NCBI RefSeq assembly: GCF_004768785.1
Contig: NZ_SRMQ01000005.1
Span: forward strand, 1-64,000
Direction: 5' to 3'
From: Caproiciproducens galactitolivorans
GTDB lineage: Bacteria > Bacillota > Clostridia > Oscillospirales > Acutalibacteraceae
DNA length: 64,000 nucleotides
Made by a program: the position numbers and the translations under genes. This document shows positions 62,366-64,000 of this stretch, one piece after another (positions within the stretch are counted from its first letter, which is position 1; each line of letters begins with the position of its first letter). The notes below the pieces were generated by a model, which saw nothing but the letters and a program-made list of their open reading frames with translations, had not been told where the DNA came from and ran no database searches.

Positions 62366-63174
62366 TAGAGAAAAAAAGGCTTGACTGTCTGCTTTTGGAC
62401 CTTGGACTTGCTGAAAGCAGGGAAAAAGCAAAAGCCATGATTATGTTGGGCAATGTATATGTAAATAACCAAAAATTCGACAAGCCGGGCACAATGTTGC
62501 CAATCGATACGAAAGTGGAAATCCGCGGAGAAAAGATGCCTTACGTCAGCCGGGGCGGCTGGAAGCTGGAAAAGGCGCTGTCTGTTTTCCCAATTGATTT
62601 GAAGGGGAAAATTGCGATGGACATCGGGGCTTCTACCGGAGGCTTTACCGATTGCATGCTGCAAAACGGAGCGAAAAAGGTATATTCGATTGACGTAGGC
62701 TACGGGCAGCTTGCGTGGAAACTGCGGACCGATCCCAGGGTAGTTAACTTGGAACGCACAAATGTACGGTATATCACGACGGAACAGGTACCGGATAAAG
62801 TGGACTTTTTCAGCGTGGATGTTTCTTTCATCTCGCTTTGTCTCGTCCTTCCGCCAGCAAGGGCCTTGCTGGCGGAGAATGCGCAGGCGGTCTGCCTGAT
62901 TAAACCGCAATTCGAGGCGGGACGCGGAAAGGTCGGCAAAAAAGGCGTTGTAAGGGATAAAGGCGTCCATACAGAAGTGATTGATAAGATCGTCCATTTC
63001 GTATTAGAAAACGGTTTTTCCATATTGGGGCTGACGTATTCACCGATAAAAGGGCCGGAAGGAAATATTGAATATCTGATCTTTCTACAAAAATCCGACG
63101 AACCGGCTAGTGTCGAATTGGATATAAAAGGGATCGTGGAAGAGTCGCATAAGCAATTAAGTGGTGGTGACTAA
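62362..63174 (+). CDS. tlyA: TlyA family rRNA (cytidine-2'-O)-methyltransferase / hemolysin-like
   Basis: The 270-residue protein has an N-terminal S4 domain (about 4-60, [20 protein letters not shown]) and an FtsJ-like methyltransferase domain ([15 protein letters not shown] is the SAM motif; [19 protein letters not shown] follows). TlyA methylates rRNA in mycobacteria; the same role is probable but untested in Clostridia. I use TTG 62362, 8 bases after GGAG and overlapping the dxs stop; GTG 62353 lies inside that site. Confidence 0.93.
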   Translation: MIEKKRLDCLLLDLGLAESREKAKAMIMLGNVYVNNQKFDKPGTMLPIDTKVEIRGEKMPYVSRGGWKLEKALSVFPIDLKGKIAMDIGASTGGFTDCMLQNGAKKVYSIDVGYGQLAWKLRTDPRVVNLERTNVRYITTEQVPDKVDFFSVDVSFISLCLVLPPARALLAENAQAVCLIKPQFEAGRGKVGKKGVVRDKGVHTEVIDKIVHFVLENGFSILGLTYSPIKGPEGNIEYLIFLQKSDEPASVELDIKGIVEESHKQLSGGD

Positions 63175-63175
63175 T

Positions 63176-64000
63176 TTGAAAGTAGCCCTCATTCCGAATT
63201 TAAGCAAACATAACGCTCAGCTCCACACACTGGAGGTCGTTCATAAGCTTCATAAATTTGGGGCGGAAGTCTTTATGCGTTCGAATTTGAAAAGTTGTTT
63301 TGCAAATTCAAGGATCACATTTTACGATGATTTTGACAAAATGATGTTCGACTGCGACGTGGTGATTGCCGTAGGCGGCGACGGAACGATTATTCATTGT
63401 TCCAGACATGCGGCGGTGGCGGGAAAACCGATTTTAGGCATTAATGTTGGACGGCTCGGATTTGTGGCCGAATTGGAAACGAATGAATTGGACAGGCTGA
63501 AGGATTTGGTCGATGGCGATTATGAAATCGAAAACCGGATGCTTCTGGAAATCCGGCTTGAAAATAACGGCCATAAAGAAACCTATTACGCATTAAATGA
63601 CGCGGTAATCGCGCGGGGGGCGCTGTCCAGAATATTGGATTTTACCGTGCATTTCAACCGCAAGAATGTTTGCAATTACCGTGCGGACGGGTTGATAGTC
63701 TCGACGCCTACCGGCTCGACCGCCTATTCTCTTTCCGCCGGCGGACCGATCATCGATCCGAGTATCTGCTGTATTTTGCTTACGCCGATTTGCCCTCATT
63801 CCCTGTTAACCCGACCGGTTGTTTTCGGTCCGGATGCAAAATTGAGCGTTACGGCTACTTCCAACTATAACAGCGAGATTTTTCTTACCATTGACGGGGA
63901 CACTTTTATTCAGATAGAGGATAACCAAAAAATTGATTTTTGCCGTTCCGAGCGTTCGGCAGGTATTATAAAATTAAAGGATAACAATTTCTATGAGGTT
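63176..64000 (+). CDS. nadK: NAD kinase, cut by the right window edge
   Basis: The frame starts at TTG 63176, directly after the tlyA stop, with GGTGGTGA upstream, and stays open through base 64000 (275 codons seen). It has the ATP/NAD-binding GGDGT (67-71), [18 protein letters not shown], and the large motif [21 protein letters not shown]. NadK makes NADP. tlyA-nadK (then argR-recN) is a common Firmicute order. Only the last few residues appear to be missing. Confidence 0.95.
   Translation, partial: MKVALIPNLSKHNAQLHTLEVVHKLHKFGAEVFMRSNLKSCFANSRITFYDDFDKMMFDCDVVIAVGGDGTIIHCSRHAAVAGKPILGINVGRLGFVAELETNELDRLKDLVDGDYEIENRMLLEIRLENNGHKETYYALNDAVIARGALSRILDFTVHFNRKNVCNYRADGLIVSTPTGSTAYSLSAGGPIIDPSICCILLTPICPHSLLTRPVVFGPDAKLSVTATSNYNSEIFLTIDGDTFIQIEDNQKIDFCRSERSAGIIKLKDNNFYEV

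Noticed and set aside
1-64000. tRNA or rRNA genes, insertion sequences, prophage, CRISPR array, integrases
   Set aside because: I looked for CCA-ended cloverleaf segments in the intergenic gaps, transposase or integrase motifs and regularly spaced repeats, and found none. Coding density is high and the genes are core functions.

Overview
The window looks like ordinary chromosomal core DNA from a spore-forming member of the Clostridia. The evidence is low-GC Gram-positive signatures: PolC-type replicase, a pheST T-box, the pro-sigma-E/SpoIIGA/sigma-G set, CotF-like coat proteins, IreB, SpoIIGA, YmxH, many TTG/GTG starts behind strong GGAGG ribosome sites, and SigA-type promoters. A standalone IMP cyclohydrolase next to a standalone AICAR formyltransferase, DUF6106 and the fragmented gene order suggest the Ruminococcaceae/Oscillospirales side of the class; that placement is inference. 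I found no rRNA, tRNA, insertion sequence, prophage, CRISPR array or defence island.

Layout. 1-1715: a probable gene tail, then an NfeD/SPFH membrane pair. 1802-7447: purine operon purE-purM-purN-purO-purH(AICARFT)-purD, preceded by a 27-codon leader ORF and a terminator hairpin. 7453-11851, minus strand: a small unknown gene, ireB, and pheST under a T-box with a UUC specifier. 11860-16901: a LacI-family regulator divergent from malQ-glgP. 16923-20468: DUF6106, acpS, nnrE/D, a lipoprotein and an NdoA/MazF toxin without its usual antitoxin. 20494-25508: sporulation genes (two CotF-like genes, spoIIGA, sigE, sigG), interrupted by a minus-strand cca and DNA-glycosylase pair. 25583-28642: a YkcB-like glycosyltransferase, pyrophosphatase and YmxH. 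28648-41179: translation, envelope and isoprenoid genes (rpsB-tsf, pyrH-frr-uppS-cdsA-dxr-rseP-ispG-polC). 41180-47475: histidine operon hisZGDCBAIE, lacking hisH and hisF. 47476-54796: a pseudouridine synthase, pyrE, radC, uvrB and uvrA. 54806-64000: an EamA transporter, paired M16 peptidase homologues, lgt, folD, dxs, tlyA and the start of nadK.

How the genes connect. Purine, pyrimidine and histidine synthesis share PRPP and AICAR. dxs, dxr, ispG and uppS supply isoprenoids and undecaprenyl phosphate for the wall. pyrH, frr, rpsB, tsf and pheST serve translation. sigE and sigG are consecutive compartment-specific sporulation sigma factors, and their upstream DNA carries matching promoter-like elements: a Spo0A-type long-spacer promoter before spoIIGA and a sigma-F-like promoter before sigG.

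No obviously new multi-gene system is present. The most interesting points are regulatory or organisational: the purE leader, a probable non-canonical ATT/ATA start for rseP, an orphan NdoA toxin preceded by a 22-codon ORF, tandem operator-like repeats flanking the hisZ -10 box, the missing hisHF, and a lipoprotein gene that reads through a terminator hairpin.
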